Source: Gammaproteobacteria bacterium (GTDB taxonomy: Bacteria; Pseudomonadota; Gammaproteobacteria; Burkholderiales; Sulfuricellaceae). From it: 64,000 nucleotides of DNA. This document shows positions 9,404 to 21,374 of the stretch, in pieces. A model generated the notes under the pieces. That model saw only the letters and a list, made by a program, of their open reading frames with translations. It was not told the origin of the DNA and made no database searches. The stretch lies in NCBI GenBank assembly GCA_018824405.1, contig JAHJGO010000003.1:1-64000 (forward strand), in the 5' to 3' direction. Positions within the stretch are counted from its first letter, which is position 1. Each line of letters opens with the position of its first letter. The translations under genes were made by a program, and so were the position numbers.

Positions 9404-9976
9404 TTAATGATCAGGCTGTTTGAGGAAGGTGACCACGTTGGAGCCGGGAGGGAGCTTGGTGCCGCAACTGGACCCTTCACCTTTTACCAGCATCTCGGCT
9501 TCATGTAGCTGATTGATGACTTCTACATAGAATTTTTCTTTCACCATCATCAATGCTGTACGGCCGCCTTCGTTGGCGGCCAGTACGTCGGCCCCGGCCT
9601 TGAGCAGGACTTCTACCACGCCAGCTTCACCTCGGCCTGCGGCCAGCATCAGGGGGCGAGTGCCGTAAACGATCTGAGCCTCGATGTCGGCGCCTGCATC
9701 TATCAGTGCCTGAGCCACCTCCGGGTAACCATGGTCGGCTTCATCGTTGAAGCAGGATTTCATCAAGGCTGTCCAGCCCCGTTCATCTTTTGCATTCACG
9801 TCAGCGCCGGCTTCGATCAAGGTTTTTACCAAAGCAAGATTGCCGGCGGCGGCTGCCTGCATGAGCAGAGTCGCACCTGCGTCGTCACGTGTCTCACAAT
9901 CAGCACCGCCGCGCAGCAGTGCCTGGGTTTTGTTTACATCGCCAGCAGCAATGGATTGCAGAATTTCAACAGACAT
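9404..9976 (-). CDS. Ankyrin-repeat protein
   Basis: 190 residues with about five ankyrin repeats: recurring segments of the form GATLLMQAAAAGNLALVKTL, IEAGADVNAKDERGWTALM and YGTRPLMLAAGRGEAGVVEVLL. No signal peptide, so probably cytoplasmic; ankyrin repeats mediate protein binding and the partner is unknown. GTGGAGA precedes the ATG at 9976, which fixes the start; the longer open frame upstream runs into the next gene's end and is rejected. It ends 6 nt from the convergent coiled-coil gene. Confidence 0.9.
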   Translation of the reverse strand: MSVEILQSIAAGDVNKTQALLRGGADCETRDDAGATLLMQAAAAGNLALVKTLIEAGADVNAKDERGWTALMKSCFNDEADHGYPEVAQALIDAGADIEAQIVYGTRPLMLAAGRGEAGVVEVLLKAGADVLAANEGGRTALMMVKEKFYVEVINQLHEAEMLVKGEGSSCGTKLPPGSNVVTFLKQPDH

Positions 9977-10058
9977 TATTTCTCCACAGAATTTCGTTTG
10001 GTTGGTGTAATTAAATAATAGTTTATGAAAATAGTCAACTATTGATCGGTTGTTGACA

Positions 10059-11159
10059 TTAATTACCAAATAAGCGGTCAATGATGTTGCCAACGCCATG
10101 TGTCGCACCACCGACGCCACTGGCGAGACCCTTTATGCTGATGCCAAGACTCTCTGCAATGGCGGTGCCGGTGCGTTGGGTGAAGCTTTCGTTGAGTGAG
10201 AAACGTGGGTCTTTAATGTTTCCCTCCAGGGTAAACTGTACCGTGATCTTGCCTTTCTGGTTCTTGAGCGCGGCAACAATTGCCTGGCGCGGCATACCCA
10301 TGAATGTACTGAAAGGGCCATCACTGGAAGCAAGCTCGAGTTCGGAAAGTGTGATCGTGCCAGGTGCGTGCAGGCGGTTGTCGCGTATGCTTGATTTCAG
10401 GTCCAGATCCATCAAGCCTTTTCGCACACTGGTTTCCGATGCTTTGACGAGATAAGGCTGGAATGAGACCAGATCCACGTTCCGAAGCCGGGTGCTTACT
10501 TCTGAATTCCTGTTGTCCAGCCTCATCCAACCATTCAGTGCAAGTTTGCCATCCGAACGTTTGCCCTTGATCACGCTATCCAGCTGGAATTGCGTCTTCT
10601 GATCAAGTGCAGGGAACTGGAGATCTTCGATCCTTGCATGCATCTGCTCCAGGCGCAGTTTGTGCGGTGTTTTGCGGATGGATGCATCGAAGAATTCGAC
10701 CACGGATGAATTCAACACAATCAAACCAATGCTGACCGGCATGGCCGGAGCCTGTTTTTCAGCGTCCACTGCAGGCTTGTCGAGCATACTGGGCAGGAGT
10801 CGCACGTTTCCTTCGCGTGAACGGAGTATGGAAAGATAACCGCCCTCCACAGTGATACGCTGGAGTTTGACTTGTGAAGAGAGCAACCCGCGCAAATCAG
10901 GTTCGATAATGATTTTTTCAGCGCGCAGCGTATCTTGCGAAGGCCAACCCTGAGGTGCATGGATGCGAATATTGCGGATTTCGATAGCGGACCAGCCCAA
11001 GACAAGTTCACCGACCTCGCTTTCCTGTCCCAGGGCTTGCTCCACCTTTGCCTTGAGAGATTTTGTAGCGAGATGCAGTCCCAGCGTTCCTGCAAGCCCT
11101 AAGACTATAATCAGGGCGGCAAATATCCAAGCAATGCGTTTCAGCAAGCTAGTCTGCAT
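10059..11159 (-). CDS. AsmA/DUF748-like envelope protein
   Basis: 366 residues with one N-terminal membrane anchor (about 9-31) and a periplasmic remainder built of repeated beta segments such as RNIRIHAPQGWPSQDTLRAEKI and ITLSELELASSDG. This is the AsmA-like or DUF748 layout; such proteins in the wider family are linked to outer-membrane lipid homeostasis, but the role here is inferred. The C terminus has a Gly-rich helix (GISIKGLASGVGG). It follows ettA by 20 bp and probably shares its transcript. Confidence 0.8.
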   Translation of the reverse strand: MQTSLLKRIAWIFAALIIVLGLAGTLGLHLATKSLKAKVEQALGQESEVGELVLGWSAIEIRNIRIHAPQGWPSQDTLRAEKIIIEPDLRGLLSSQVKLQRITVEGGYLSILRSREGNVRLLPSMLDKPAVDAEKQAPAMPVSIGLIVLNSSVVEFFDASIRKTPHKLRLEQMHARIEDLQFPALDQKTQFQLDSVIKGKRSDGKLALNGWMRLDNRNSEVSTRLRNVDLVSFQPYLVKASETSVRKGLMDLDLKSSIRDNRLHAPGTITLSELELASSDGPFSTFMGMPRQAIVAALKNQKGKITVQFTLEGNIKDPRFSLNESFTQRTGTAIAESLGISIKGLASGVGGATHGVGNIIDRLFGN

Positions 11160-11179
11160 AAGGTTTTACCCTTGACTCG

Positions 11180-12844
11180 TTAGCGGGTAATCGGCTTATA
11201 CCGAATCCGCTTCGGCTTGGCACCTTCCTCGCCCAGGCGTTTCTTCTTGTCGGCTTCGTATTCCTGATAGTTGCCGTTGAAGAAGGTCCATTGCGAATCA
11301 CCTTCCGCAGCCAGGATATGGGTTGCGATGCGGTCAAGGAACCAGCGATCATGGGAGATCACCAGTACGCAGCCGGCAAATTCGAGCAGGGCATCTTCGA
11401 GGGCGCGCAGCGTTTCCACGTCGAGGTCATTGGACGGCTCGTCGAGCAGCAGCACGTTGCCGCCGGCGATCAGGGTCTTGGCCAGATGCAGGCGTCCGCG
11501 TTCGCCGCCGGAGAGATTGCCGACGACCTTCTGCTGGTCGCCGCCCTTGAAGTTGAAGCGGCCGATGTAGGCACGCGATGGCGTTTCATATTTGCCCACG
11601 GTGAGGATGTCGGCACCGCCGGAGATTTCCTCGAACACGGTCTTCTTGCCATCTAGCGCATCACGGCTCTGGTCCACGTAGGCCAGTTTCACTGTAGGGC
11701 CGATCTTGACCTCACCCGAATCTGGCTGTTCCATGCCGGTGATCATGCGGAAGAGTGTGGATTTACCCGCGCCGTTGGGACCGATGATGCCGACAATGGC
11801 GCCAGGCGGGATCTGAAAGCAGAGGTTGTCCATCAGCAGGCGGTCGCCATATGCTTTGGATACGCCGTCGAATTCGATTACGTTGTCGCCCAGACGGTCC
11901 GCTACAGGAATGAAAATTTCCTGAGTCTCGTTGCGCTGCTGGTATTCATAGTTTGAGAGTTCATCAAAACGGGCGAGACGCGCTTTCGACTTGGCCTGAC
12001 GCGCTTTGGGATTTTGCCGCACCCACTCCAGTTCCTGCTTCATCGCCTTCATGTGGGCGTCGATCTGCTTGTTTTCAGCCTCCAGGCGCGCTTCCTTTTG
12101 CTCCAGCCAGCTTGAATAATTCCCCTTCCACGGGATGCCGTGGCCACGGTCCAGTTCCAGAATCCACTCGGCGGCGTTGTCGAGGAAGTAGCGGTCATGG
12201 GTCACCGCCACCACGGTGCCGGGGAAGCGCACCAGGAATTGCTCCAGCCAGTCCACCGATTCGGCATCGAGGTGGTTGGTGGGCTCGTCCAGCAGCAGCA
12301 TGTCCGGCTTTTCCAGCAGCAGCTTGCACAGTGCAACACGGCGCTTCTCGCCGCCGGAGAGGTGGCCGATGTTGGCATCCCAGGGCGGCAGGCGTAGCGC
12401 ATCGGCTGCCAGTTCCAGCTGATGCTCGGAATCGGAGCCTGAGGTGGCGAGGATAGCTTCCAGCCGCCCCTGTTCCTCGGCCAGCTTGTCGAAGTCGGCA
12501 TCTGGCTCGGCATAGGCGGCATAGACTTCCTCCAGCTTCTTTTGGGCCTGCATCACTTCACCCAGAGCCGATTCAACCTCCTCGCGCACGGTCTTGGCCG
12601 GGTCGAGCTGCGGTTCCTGCGGCAGGTAACCGATGGAGATGTTGGGCTGGTGCTGCACCTCGCCCTCGTACTCCTTGTCCGCGCCTGCCATGATGCGCAG
12701 CACGGTGGATTTGCCCGAGCCGTTGAGGCCGAGCAGGCCGATCTTTGCGCCGGGGAAGAAGCTGAGGGAAATATCCTTGATGATCTGCCGCTTGGGCGGG
12801 ACGACTTTGCTCACACGGAGCATAGACATTACGTATTGGGCCAT
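11180..12844 (-). CDS. ettA: Energy-dependent translational throttle protein EttA
   Basis: 554 residues, the usual EttA length (E. coli 555). ABC-F ATPase that binds the ribosomal E site and gates entry into elongation according to ATP/ADP ratio. Two ABC modules are visible: Walker A GLNGSGKS (39-46) and a second GPNGAGKS near 357, each with an LSGGE signature and an LLLDEP Walker B; the charged linker (about 240-310) is the P-site tRNA interaction motif. No membrane segments. Lies between wbuC and the AsmA-like gene on the same strand. Confidence 0.95.
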   Translation of the reverse strand: MAQYVMSMLRVSKVVPPKRQIIKDISLSFFPGAKIGLLGLNGSGKSTVLRIMAGADKEYEGEVQHQPNISIGYLPQEPQLDPAKTVREEVESALGEVMQAQKKLEEVYAAYAEPDADFDKLAEEQGRLEAILATSGSDSEHQLELAADALRLPPWDANIGHLSGGEKRRVALCKLLLEKPDMLLLDEPTNHLDAESVDWLEQFLVRFPGTVVAVTHDRYFLDNAAEWILELDRGHGIPWKGNYSSWLEQKEARLEAENKQIDAHMKAMKQELEWVRQNPKARQAKSKARLARFDELSNYEYQQRNETQEIFIPVADRLGDNVIEFDGVSKAYGDRLLMDNLCFQIPPGAIVGIIGPNGAGKSTLFRMITGMEQPDSGEVKIGPTVKLAYVDQSRDALDGKKTVFEEISGGADILTVGKYETPSRAYIGRFNFKGGDQQKVVGNLSGGERGRLHLAKTLIAGGNVLLLDEPSNDLDVETLRALEDALLEFAGCVLVISHDRWFLDRIATHILAAEGDSQWTFFNGNYQEYEADKKKRLGEEGAKPKRIRYKPITR

Positions 12845-12883
12845 TCGAATGTGCTTTCGGTAAAGAAGGGTTAAGTCGCGATT

Positions 12884-13351
12884 TTATGCGGAAGGAAGCC
12901 GGTCGCCAATATTTGCACCGGCATACCAGCGATTCAGGGCGATGCTCTCCACATGTTGCAGCATGACATCGGCTTCGCCCAGAGGCGTATAGGGGCCATG
13001 CTTGACCTCGAAAATGATGCCGCCGCTATCCAGCGAAAGGACAGCATGCCATATTCCCGCCGGGTTCTCGATCATCCGGCAATCCTCGCCCAGCAAAGCC
13101 CGGTTGATGACCGTGCCCGACTCGTCAAAATGCAGCACCACAAAGCGGCCGCGCAACGGGTACAGCAGTTCCCAAGTGTGCGGGTGGCGGTGCGGCAGCA
13201 CCAGCGTGTCCGGCTCCATGGCAATGGCGAGGCGCTGGATCGGGTCGTTCAGATCTTCATGCAGGTTGTGGTTTGCGCGCCGCCTTGGTGAGTTCTGGGC
13301 CTGTTGGCTCAGTTCATCCAGTATCGAGTTCGATAGCTGCTTCAAATGCAT
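12884..13351 (-). CDS. WbuC-family cupin metalloprotein
   Basis: 155 residues of the cupin-fold WbuC family. The metal-binding cupin motif PHRHPHTWELLYPLRG and a second motif with GIWHAVLSL are present; the N-terminal RRRANHNLHED segment is typical of the family. WbuC genes are often found with O-antigen or glycan genes, but this one lies 4 bp after slyX and before ettA, so its role is uncertain. AGGAAA sits directly before ATG 13351. Confidence 0.85.
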   Translation of the reverse strand: MHLKQLSNSILDELSQQAQNSPRRRANHNLHEDLNDPIQRLAIAMEPDTLVLPHRHPHTWELLYPLRGRFVVLHFDESGTVINRALLGEDCRMIENPAGIWHAVLSLDSGGIIFEVKHGPYTPLGEADVMLQHVESIALNRWYAGANIGDRLPSA

Positions 13352-13355
13352 TTTC

Positions 13356-13554
13356 CTAGTAGTGCGGCGGTTTCTCGTTTGCGATGCTATTCACGGCCAT
13401 GGCATCGGAGATGTCCCGGACGTTATTGATCAGCGACGAGCAGATTGCTTCCAGCCGGTCGATCTGCTTCTGTTGCTGGTAGATGACCTTGTTCAATTCC
13501 TGAATAGTGTCTTCCTGATAGCTGATCTTGCTTTCGATGTCGATCAGGCGCTCT

Positions 13555-13562
<8 letters not shown>
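13356..13562 (-). CDS. slyX: SlyX family protein
   Basis: 68-residue coiled-coil protein. The segment IDIESKISYQEDTIQELN and the following QQQKQIDRLE repeat match SlyX, whose biochemical role is unknown. Its ATG (13562) lies 8 nt inside the end of nifJ, so translation is likely coupled. A longer open frame upstream is inside nifJ in another reading frame and is discarded. Confidence 0.88.
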
Positions 13563-17214
<3,652 letters not shown>

Positions 17215-17248
17215 GATGATCCCCGGGAAAGTTTGTGCTGTGGAAATT

Positions 17249-17278
17249 ACATTAAACCTGTTGCCTTATTCTGGCAAC
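17249..17278 (-). promoter_or_regulatory. Candidate nifJ promoter with overlapping inverted repeat
   Basis: On the minus strand TTGCCA (17277-17272) and TAATGT (17254-17249) are spaced by 17 bp and point into nifJ. The -35 lies inside a perfect inverted repeat, GTTGCC (17260-17265) and GGCAAC (17273-17278), spaced by 7. The geometry suits an operator for a dimeric repressor, but the regulator is unknown and the -10 is weak. Confidence 0.4.
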
Positions 17279-17354
17279 GCTTATCCCCTTGTCTATTGTT
17301 ACTTCAGCGTATAGTCTGCTAAAAAATTGAAAAAATATTCTTCTTGGGGGAATC

Positions 17355-17777
17355 ATGGGGACAATGCGTGCATTGCTGTGGGCGGGCTTGCTGGCCTGTT
17401 CTTTGCCTGCTGCCGCCGACAAGCCGGTGGCACCGGTGGAGATCGCCGGAGCGGTCAATGTTACAGCTGAAAAACTGGTGGACTTGTTCGCCACTACGCC
17501 GCAACTTGTCATGATTGATTCCCGCCGACAGGAAGAGTTTGAAAAAGGCCATATCGAGGGGGCATTCAACCTGCTTGATGCTGATATGACCCAAACCAGC
17601 CTTGCCAAATTGGTTGCGGAAAAGTACACGCCGGTGCTGTTTTACTGTAACGGCGAACGCTGTCTGCGTAGCTCTAATGCGGCCAAACTGGCGTTGGAGT
17701 GGGGTTACCACAAGGTGTACTGGTTCCGCGGGGGATGGAAGGAGTGGAGTGACAAGAGTTTGCCTGTTGCGAAATAA
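17355..17777 (+). CDS. Periplasmic rhodanese-like sulfurtransferase
   Basis: 140 residues. A signal peptide (about 1-21, ending PAAAD) is followed by one rhodanese domain with the MIDSRRQEEFEKGHIEGA block and an active-site loop FYCNGERC, where the first Cys should carry the persulfide. Export suggests sulfur transfer in the periplasm, which would suit a sulfur-metabolising organism. GGGGG lies upstream of ATG 17355; ATG 17364 is a possible alternative. It precedes two cyclic-di-GMP genes by 23 bp, perhaps one transcript. Confidence 0.88.
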   Translation: MGTMRALLWAGLLACSLPAAADKPVAPVEIAGAVNVTAEKLVDLFATTPQLVMIDSRRQEEFEKGHIEGAFNLLDADMTQTSLAKLVAEKYTPVLFYCNGERCLRSSNAAKLALEWGYHKVYWFRGGWKEWSDKSLPVAK

Positions 17778-17800
17778 GCATTTTCCTGCCAGTTTTGCCA

Positions 17801-19387
17801 ATGCAGATTGAGCGCATTTCTCTTAAGACACTGACCGTCAGCATTGTGATTGTGCTGGGCTTGGTGTCGGTTTTTCTGCTATTTGTAACCGCCCTGTTTT
17901 TTCGCGATGCTGCGCTGAAATCACAGAACCAGAGCTTGTCGCGTGTGATGGATGTGGCGGCCCAGGAAGTGGTGAAGCAGCTTCATAACCAGGCTTTCAC
18001 CCTGGGCTCCACGTTCCAGAACCGCACCGAGTTTCGAGTTGCACTTGAGCAGTTTCGCCAAGGCAATGGTAGTGCCGCGTTGCGCGAGGTGCTCGATGAC
18101 CCTATCGCGAAGGGCTTTGTCGGTGCTGTTACGCTGGATCTCGTCAAGTTGCGTCTGTACGATCTCGACCTCAAAATGATTGCGCAGAGCGATGCCGGTA
18201 TTCAGGGTTTGACGCCGCACTTGACACCACTTCTGCATGATCAGGCTGTTGGTCGCAGCAGCGCCGAGCGTCTCAAGGCGCTTGGCGGTATCTGGATTTC
18301 GCCCGCTGGCCCTCTCTATTCGGTGCTGTTGCCGGTAGGTGGGCTGAGACTGACAGGCTATATCGAAGTTGTGGTGAATCCCACATTCAATCTCGCCGTG
18401 ATCGCGGCTATGACCCGTATGCCTCTGACAATTTATAGCGCATCGGGAAAAATGCTGTCCCAGTCTGAGAACGGAATGTCTGGGCATGGTGGGAAAACGC
18501 TAGAAGTCGAATATTTGCTGCGCGCCGATAATGGTGAAGACGCCTATCGTCTGGTGGGATTGGCCGACGTGGCGCAGCTCAATCTGGATATGGCGCGTAG
18601 CGGGATAATTGGGGTGCTGGCTTTTATCGCTCTGATCGGTTTCAGCGTTCTGATCGGACTATGGGTCTTCAGTTATTTTCTGTTCCTGCCGCTGGGCAAT
18701 ATGCAAAAAGAGATGGAGCGGTCTGCTCTGGGCGATCTGTCGGTTACAGTAGGGCAGAAGAATACTCTTAAGGAGTTTCATGCCCTGGCGGCGGCATTCA
18801 ACACCATGGCACGCAAGGTTGAGCGCAATATTCATGAGCTTCAGCGTCTCTCCAGCGTGGATGGCCTGACCGGGGTCAACAACCGGCGTCAGTTCGATCT
18901 TTCGCTGCAGGAAGAATGGCTGCGCGCGCAGCGAGATAACCAGGAGCTGTCGCTGCTCATGCTGGATATCGATTACTTCAAGCAATATAACGATGCCTAC
19001 GGTCATCTTGGCGGGGATGACTGTCTGCGTATGCTGAGCAGCTTGCTTCGTGAAACGGTTCAGCGTCCCGGTGATGTGGTTGCGCGCTACGGCGGTGAGG
19101 AGTTTGCCATTCTGTTACCAGACACCTCGAAGCAGGGAGCACAGTTTCTGGCTTTCAAGATCGCCGCCGAGCTTGCGCACCTGGGTCTACCGCATGCATC
19201 CTCTCCCCTGGGCGGGCGCGTCACGCTGAGTATTGGCTGTGCCACCTGCAAGGCAAATCCGGAATGTCAGCCGGAATCCCTGGTGAGAGCGGCTGACAAG
19301 GCGCTGTACAAGGCCAAAGAAATGGGGCGCGACCGGATTGTGGTGCATGACATTGAGAACATTCCCGTGAAAATTGTGGAAAAATGA
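17801..19387 (+). CDS. Membrane diguanylate cyclase with periplasmic sensor and HAMP
   Basis: 528 residues. Transmembrane segments at about 11-35 and 268-292 flank a periplasmic sensor domain of unknown ligand; a HAMP region follows, then a C-terminal GGDEF domain. The catalytic motif reads GGEEF (431-435) and an inhibitory I-site RPGD (422-425) is placed five residues before it, so it should be an active, product-inhibited cyclase. I prefer ATG 17801 over the TTG at 17795. Its stop overlaps the next gene's start as ATGA. Confidence 0.92.
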   Translation: MQIERISLKTLTVSIVIVLGLVSVFLLFVTALFFRDAALKSQNQSLSRVMDVAAQEVVKQLHNQAFTLGSTFQNRTEFRVALEQFRQGNGSAALREVLDDPIAKGFVGAVTLDLVKLRLYDLDLKMIAQSDAGIQGLTPHLTPLLHDQAVGRSSAERLKALGGIWISPAGPLYSVLLPVGGLRLTGYIEVVVNPTFNLAVIAAMTRMPLTIYSASGKMLSQSENGMSGHGGKTLEVEYLLRADNGEDAYRLVGLADVAQLNLDMARSGIIGVLAFIALIGFSVLIGLWVFSYFLFLPLGNMQKEMERSALGDLSVTVGQKNTLKEFHALAAAFNTMARKVERNIHELQRLSSVDGLTGVNNRRQFDLSLQEEWLRAQRDNQELSLLMLDIDYFKQYNDAYGHLGGDDCLRMLSSLLRETVQRPGDVVARYGGEEFAILLPDTSKQGAQFLAFKIAAELAHLGLPHASSPLGGRVTLSIGCATCKANPECQPESLVRAADKALYKAKEMGRDRIVVHDIENIPVKIVEK

Positions 19388-21258
19388 AAAAAAACACTCG
19401 GATTTACCTGCTTTCTATAGCTTTCGGGCTGGGCATTGTTTTGACATTTTTCTTCATACAGTCATTTGTCGTCATCAAGGTTTTTGAGCCACGCATGCTG
19501 ATTGTGCCCTTTTCCCTGGCTGCCACAATCGGCATCCTTCTTGGCAAGGTGCTGGTATTGCGGGAGCAGCTGGCAGAACGTAACAGACTATTCTCGGCGC
19601 TGGCTGATTTCGCGCTGGAGTTCACCTATTTTCGCAAGATCAGCGGCGAATACGAATATGTTTCACCTGCCTGCAAGCAGCTGACCGGTTATGAGCAGGA
19701 ATTTTTCTACAGCCAGCCCAATTTCATGGACAGTCTGATTCATCCCGATGACATGGATGTCTGGAAAGGGCATATCCACAACATCAATGGCGAGGGCGTT
19801 GCGGAGGTGGTGGAATTTCGCATCATCAACCGGAGCGGCGAGATCCGCTGGGTTGAGCACCTGTGCAGCACGGTGAAGGATGCACAGGGCAATACTATCG
19901 GCGTTCGTTCCACCAACGTGGACATCACCCAGCGCAAGGCCTACGAGCAACAGATCGAGTTCTCGGCCAAATACGATCACCTGACCATGCTGCCGAACCG
20001 GCGCTGGCTGATGAAAAAATTGGAGGATCGAATCGCCGAAACATTAGGGAGCAAGAGTCATTTTGCGGTGATGTTTCTTGACCTGGACCGCTTCAAGTTC
20101 ATCAACGATACTTTTGGCCATGCCATCGGCGATACGTTGCTGCGCATGATAGCCGATCAGTTCAAGTTTGTTGTCCCGCAAAATGGATGTGAACCAATGT
20201 TTGTTTCGCGTTTTGGCGGCGACGAGTTCGTGATAGTCGCAGACATGGTGCAGGGAGAAGAACTGAAGCATGCTGCGGAGAGTATTCTGGCGTTGCTTGA
20301 CCGCTCCTTTGTTGTGGACGTGCACGATTTCAATGTCAGCGGCAGCATAGGCATCGCGGTTTTTCCCTATGATGGAGCCACGCCCGAAGATCTGATCAAG
20401 AATGCCGACGCTGCCATGTACAAGGCCAAACGAGAGGGCAAAAACAATATCCAGTTCTACTCGGCCGATCTGGCATCGGAAATGTCCGATTTCTACATTC
20501 TGGAAAAACGTCTCAAGCTGGCGGTCGAGCGCGATGAATTCGTGCTTCATTACCAGCCTCAGGTCGATCTGGCGAGTGGCAAAATCAGATCGGTTGAGGC
20601 TTTGTTGCGCTGGAACAGCCCGGATAACGGTCTGGTTCCACCCTTGCAGTTTATTCCCGTGGCTGAAGAAACAGGCCTGATCCGGGCTATCGGCGAGCTT
20701 GTGTTTCGCAAAGCCTGTGCCCAGTGGCGTGTATGGGCCGATCAGGGCATTGATCTGAAAATGGCGGTCAACGTGTCGCCTATTCAGTTTCGTGATGATG
20801 CTTTTGTCATCCAGCTGGAAAAACTACTGGAAGAGATGGGCATGCCGCCCGCCAGCCTCGAAATCGAGATAACAGAGGGCGTGCTGATGGGAAGCGCAGA
20901 AAAAGCTTTGGGCAAGCTTAATGCCTTGCGCGATATGGGTGTTTCCATCGCCATTGACGATTTCGGCACAGGCTATTCTTCGCTGGAATACCTCAAGGAT
21001 TTGCCGATCAATTGTCTCAAGATCGATGGTTCTTTCGTGCGCGAAATCCAGTCCGGCCAGCGCGACGAGGCCATTGTCAGGACGATTGAGGCGCTGGGGC
21101 GGAACCTTCAGATGTCCACTGTGGCCGAGGGGATCGAAGAAGAGGGACAGCTCGCCTTGCTGAAAGAAATCGGCTGCACCCTGGGGCAGGGGTATTTCAT
21201 TTCCCGGCCCATGCCTGCTGAAGCGCTGACGCCGATGTTGCGGGACAGTATTTCCTGA
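19384..21258 (+). CDS. PAS-GGDEF-EAL cyclic-di-GMP protein
   Basis: 624 residues. Two N-terminal membrane segments (about 7-28 and 37-56), a PAS/PAC domain (about 70-190), GGDEF (about 195-355, motif RFGGDEF intact) and EAL (about 370-615). The EAL domain keeps EALLRW, NVSPIQF, EITEG, DDFGTGYSSL and KIDGSF, so phosphodiesterase activity is likely; no RxxD I-site precedes GGDEF. It is translated from an ATGA overlap with the upstream cyclase, suggesting opposing activities made together. Confidence 0.92.
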   Translation: MKKNTRIYLLSIAFGLGIVLTFFFIQSFVVIKVFEPRMLIVPFSLAATIGILLGKVLVLREQLAERNRLFSALADFALEFTYFRKISGEYEYVSPACKQLTGYEQEFFYSQPNFMDSLIHPDDMDVWKGHIHNINGEGVAEVVEFRIINRSGEIRWVEHLCSTVKDAQGNTIGVRSTNVDITQRKAYEQQIEFSAKYDHLTMLPNRRWLMKKLEDRIAETLGSKSHFAVMFLDLDRFKFINDTFGHAIGDTLLRMIADQFKFVVPQNGCEPMFVSRFGGDEFVIVADMVQGEELKHAAESILALLDRSFVVDVHDFNVSGSIGIAVFPYDGATPEDLIKNADAAMYKAKREGKNNIQFYSADLASEMSDFYILEKRLKLAVERDEFVLHYQPQVDLASGKIRSVEALLRWNSPDNGLVPPLQFIPVAEETGLIRAIGELVFRKACAQWRVWADQGIDLKMAVNVSPIQFRDDAFVIQLEKLLEEMGMPPASLEIEITEGVLMGSAEKALGKLNALRDMGVSIAIDDFGTGYSSLEYLKDLPINCLKIDGSFVREIQSGQRDEAIVRTIEALGRNLQMSTVAEGIEEEGQLALLKEIGCTLGQGYFISRPMPAEALTPMLRDSIS

Positions 21259-21314
21259 ACACTTGCTTTCCCGATGGCATTTCATGGCCGCAGTCTCTGC
21301 TGAAAATGTCATCC

Positions 21315-21338
21315 GTCACTTACTGGTAGTATAGTGAC
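21315..21338. promoter_or_regulatory. Inverted repeat upstream of hoxF (candidate operator)
   Basis: GTCACT (21315-21320) and AGTGAC (21333-21338) form a perfect inverted repeat with a 12-bp spacer, 37 bp before the hoxF start. TATAGT at 21330-21335, a possible -10, overlaps the right arm, though no good -35 is visible. I see no convincing sigma-54 site. Confidence 0.3.
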
Positions 21339-21374
21339 AGTATCCTGAACGTTTATCCGGCAAGGAGGGCATTC

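Noticed and set aside
9977-10120. 48-codon upstream extension of the ankyrin gene
   Set aside because: It runs into the end of the AsmA-like gene in another frame, and ATG 9976 has a strong ribosome-binding site.
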